Source of the DNA: Halolamina pelagica
GTDB lineage: Archaea > Halobacteriota > Halobacteria > Halobacteriales > Haloferacaceae
Length of the DNA: 64,000 nucleotides
Assembly: GCF_900115675.1 (NCBI RefSeq)
Contig: NZ_FOXI01000002.1
Span: 186,001 to 250,000 of the forward strand
Direction: 5' to 3'
A program made the position numbers and the translations under genes. Positions 63,754-64,000 of this stretch are shown here, in pieces. The notes under the pieces are model-generated. The model was given only the letters and a program-made list of their open reading frames with translations. It ran no database searches and was not told the origin of the DNA. Within the stretch, counting starts at the first letter, position 1, and each line of letters starts with the position of its first letter.

Positions 63754-64000
63754 TTAGAACAGGCCGACGTTCAGCGCCAGCGGCCAGTCGACGCCGCCGA
63801 GCGCGAGGAAGGCCAGCGAGCCGCCGAGCAGCGCGGCGTTCTTGAGGAAGTGCGTCATCTCGCCCTGCGTGTCCTCGGCGTTCCAGAAGTCGTGCATCGT
63901 CGGCGTCGACACGACGAAGAACGTCACGAGCGCGCCGGCCGCGAGCACGGGGTAGGCACCGGCGGCGATGCCGAGGCCGCCCACCAGCAGCATGACGCCG
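63754..64000 (-). CDS. DoxX-like membrane protein (partial)
   Basis: The 3' end of a minus-strand gene runs off the window. Visible are three hydrophobic segments (MLLVGGLGIAAGAYPVLAAG, ALVTFFVVSTPTMHDFW, NAALLGGSLAFLALGG) with HDFWNAED between, a pattern of the DoxX/SURF4-like family. The start lies beyond position 64000; the Met at 63993 is internal. Function in the family is poorly defined (quinone-linked or redox roles). Confidence 0.75.
   Translation of the reverse strand, partial: GVMLLVGGLGIAAGAYPVLAAGALVTFFVVSTPTMHDFWNAEDTQGEMTHFLKNAALLGGSLAFLALGGVDWPLALNVGLF

Overview
The window comes from a haloarchaeon (class Halobacteria). The flanking DNA is very GC-rich and the proteins are strongly acidic. 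Many genes lack a Shine-Dalgarno and have TATA-like boxes about 25-30 bases before the start codon, as in leaderless archaeal transcripts. Archaeal or haloarchaeal markers include the rpsO - RecJ-like - pcc1 - rps3ae block, a twin-arginine lipoprotein halocyanin, archaetidylserine synthase, HalX response regulators and an archaeal-type mevalonate-pathway decarboxylase. I cannot fix the genus from sequence alone.

Left core block (1-12.8 kb): a tungsten/molybdenum aldehyde:ferredoxin oxidoreductase with a MoaD-like protein and two small partners, a cysteine desulfurase naturally fused to a SufU/IscU-type scaffold, a signalling trio (REC-PAS-PAS-GAF histidine kinase, HalX regulator, RecA/KaiC-fold ATPase), a bactofilin-like membrane protein, a formate-dehydrogenase-type molybdoenzyme and a SelT/W/H-like CxxC protein.

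Accessory island (about 12.8-35.2 kb): visibly lower GC, gene debris and few housekeeping genes. It holds a membrane GT2 glycosyltransferase, a frameshifted HAD phosphatase, two related amidohydrolases, a DICT-domain sensor, three large sensor kinases (one with a complete LOV photoreceptor domain, one with two kinase cores in one chain), a Nudix hydrolase, a CPBP protease, an IS6-type transposase fragment, a Bat-type HTH regulator divergent from an FAD monooxygenase, and remnants near a tRNA-Ala(GGC). I see no integrase and no clear att duplication.

Right core block (35.2-64 kb): tRNA-Ala; the ribosomal/KEOPS block; halocyanin; PssA; a HEAT-repeat protein; then the full branched-chain amino-acid set: ilvD (minus), leuA (with an apparent frameshift near its start) and a tight ilvB-ilvN-ilvC-small protein-leuC-leuD-leuB operon. 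Just before ilvB lies a 23-codon ORF ending in a Val/Ser/Leu/Ile run that overlaps a perfect hairpin: a candidate translational attenuator and the most interesting signal here. After it come a DUF1405 membrane protein, a 40-bp tandem repeat, pdxS, a type IV pilus ATPase/membrane pair, a methyltransferase, a CinA-like protein, an ATP-NAD kinase-like protein, a lipoprotein with a zinc-protease motif, phosphomevalonate decarboxylase, a DUF21 protein and a partial DoxX-like gene.
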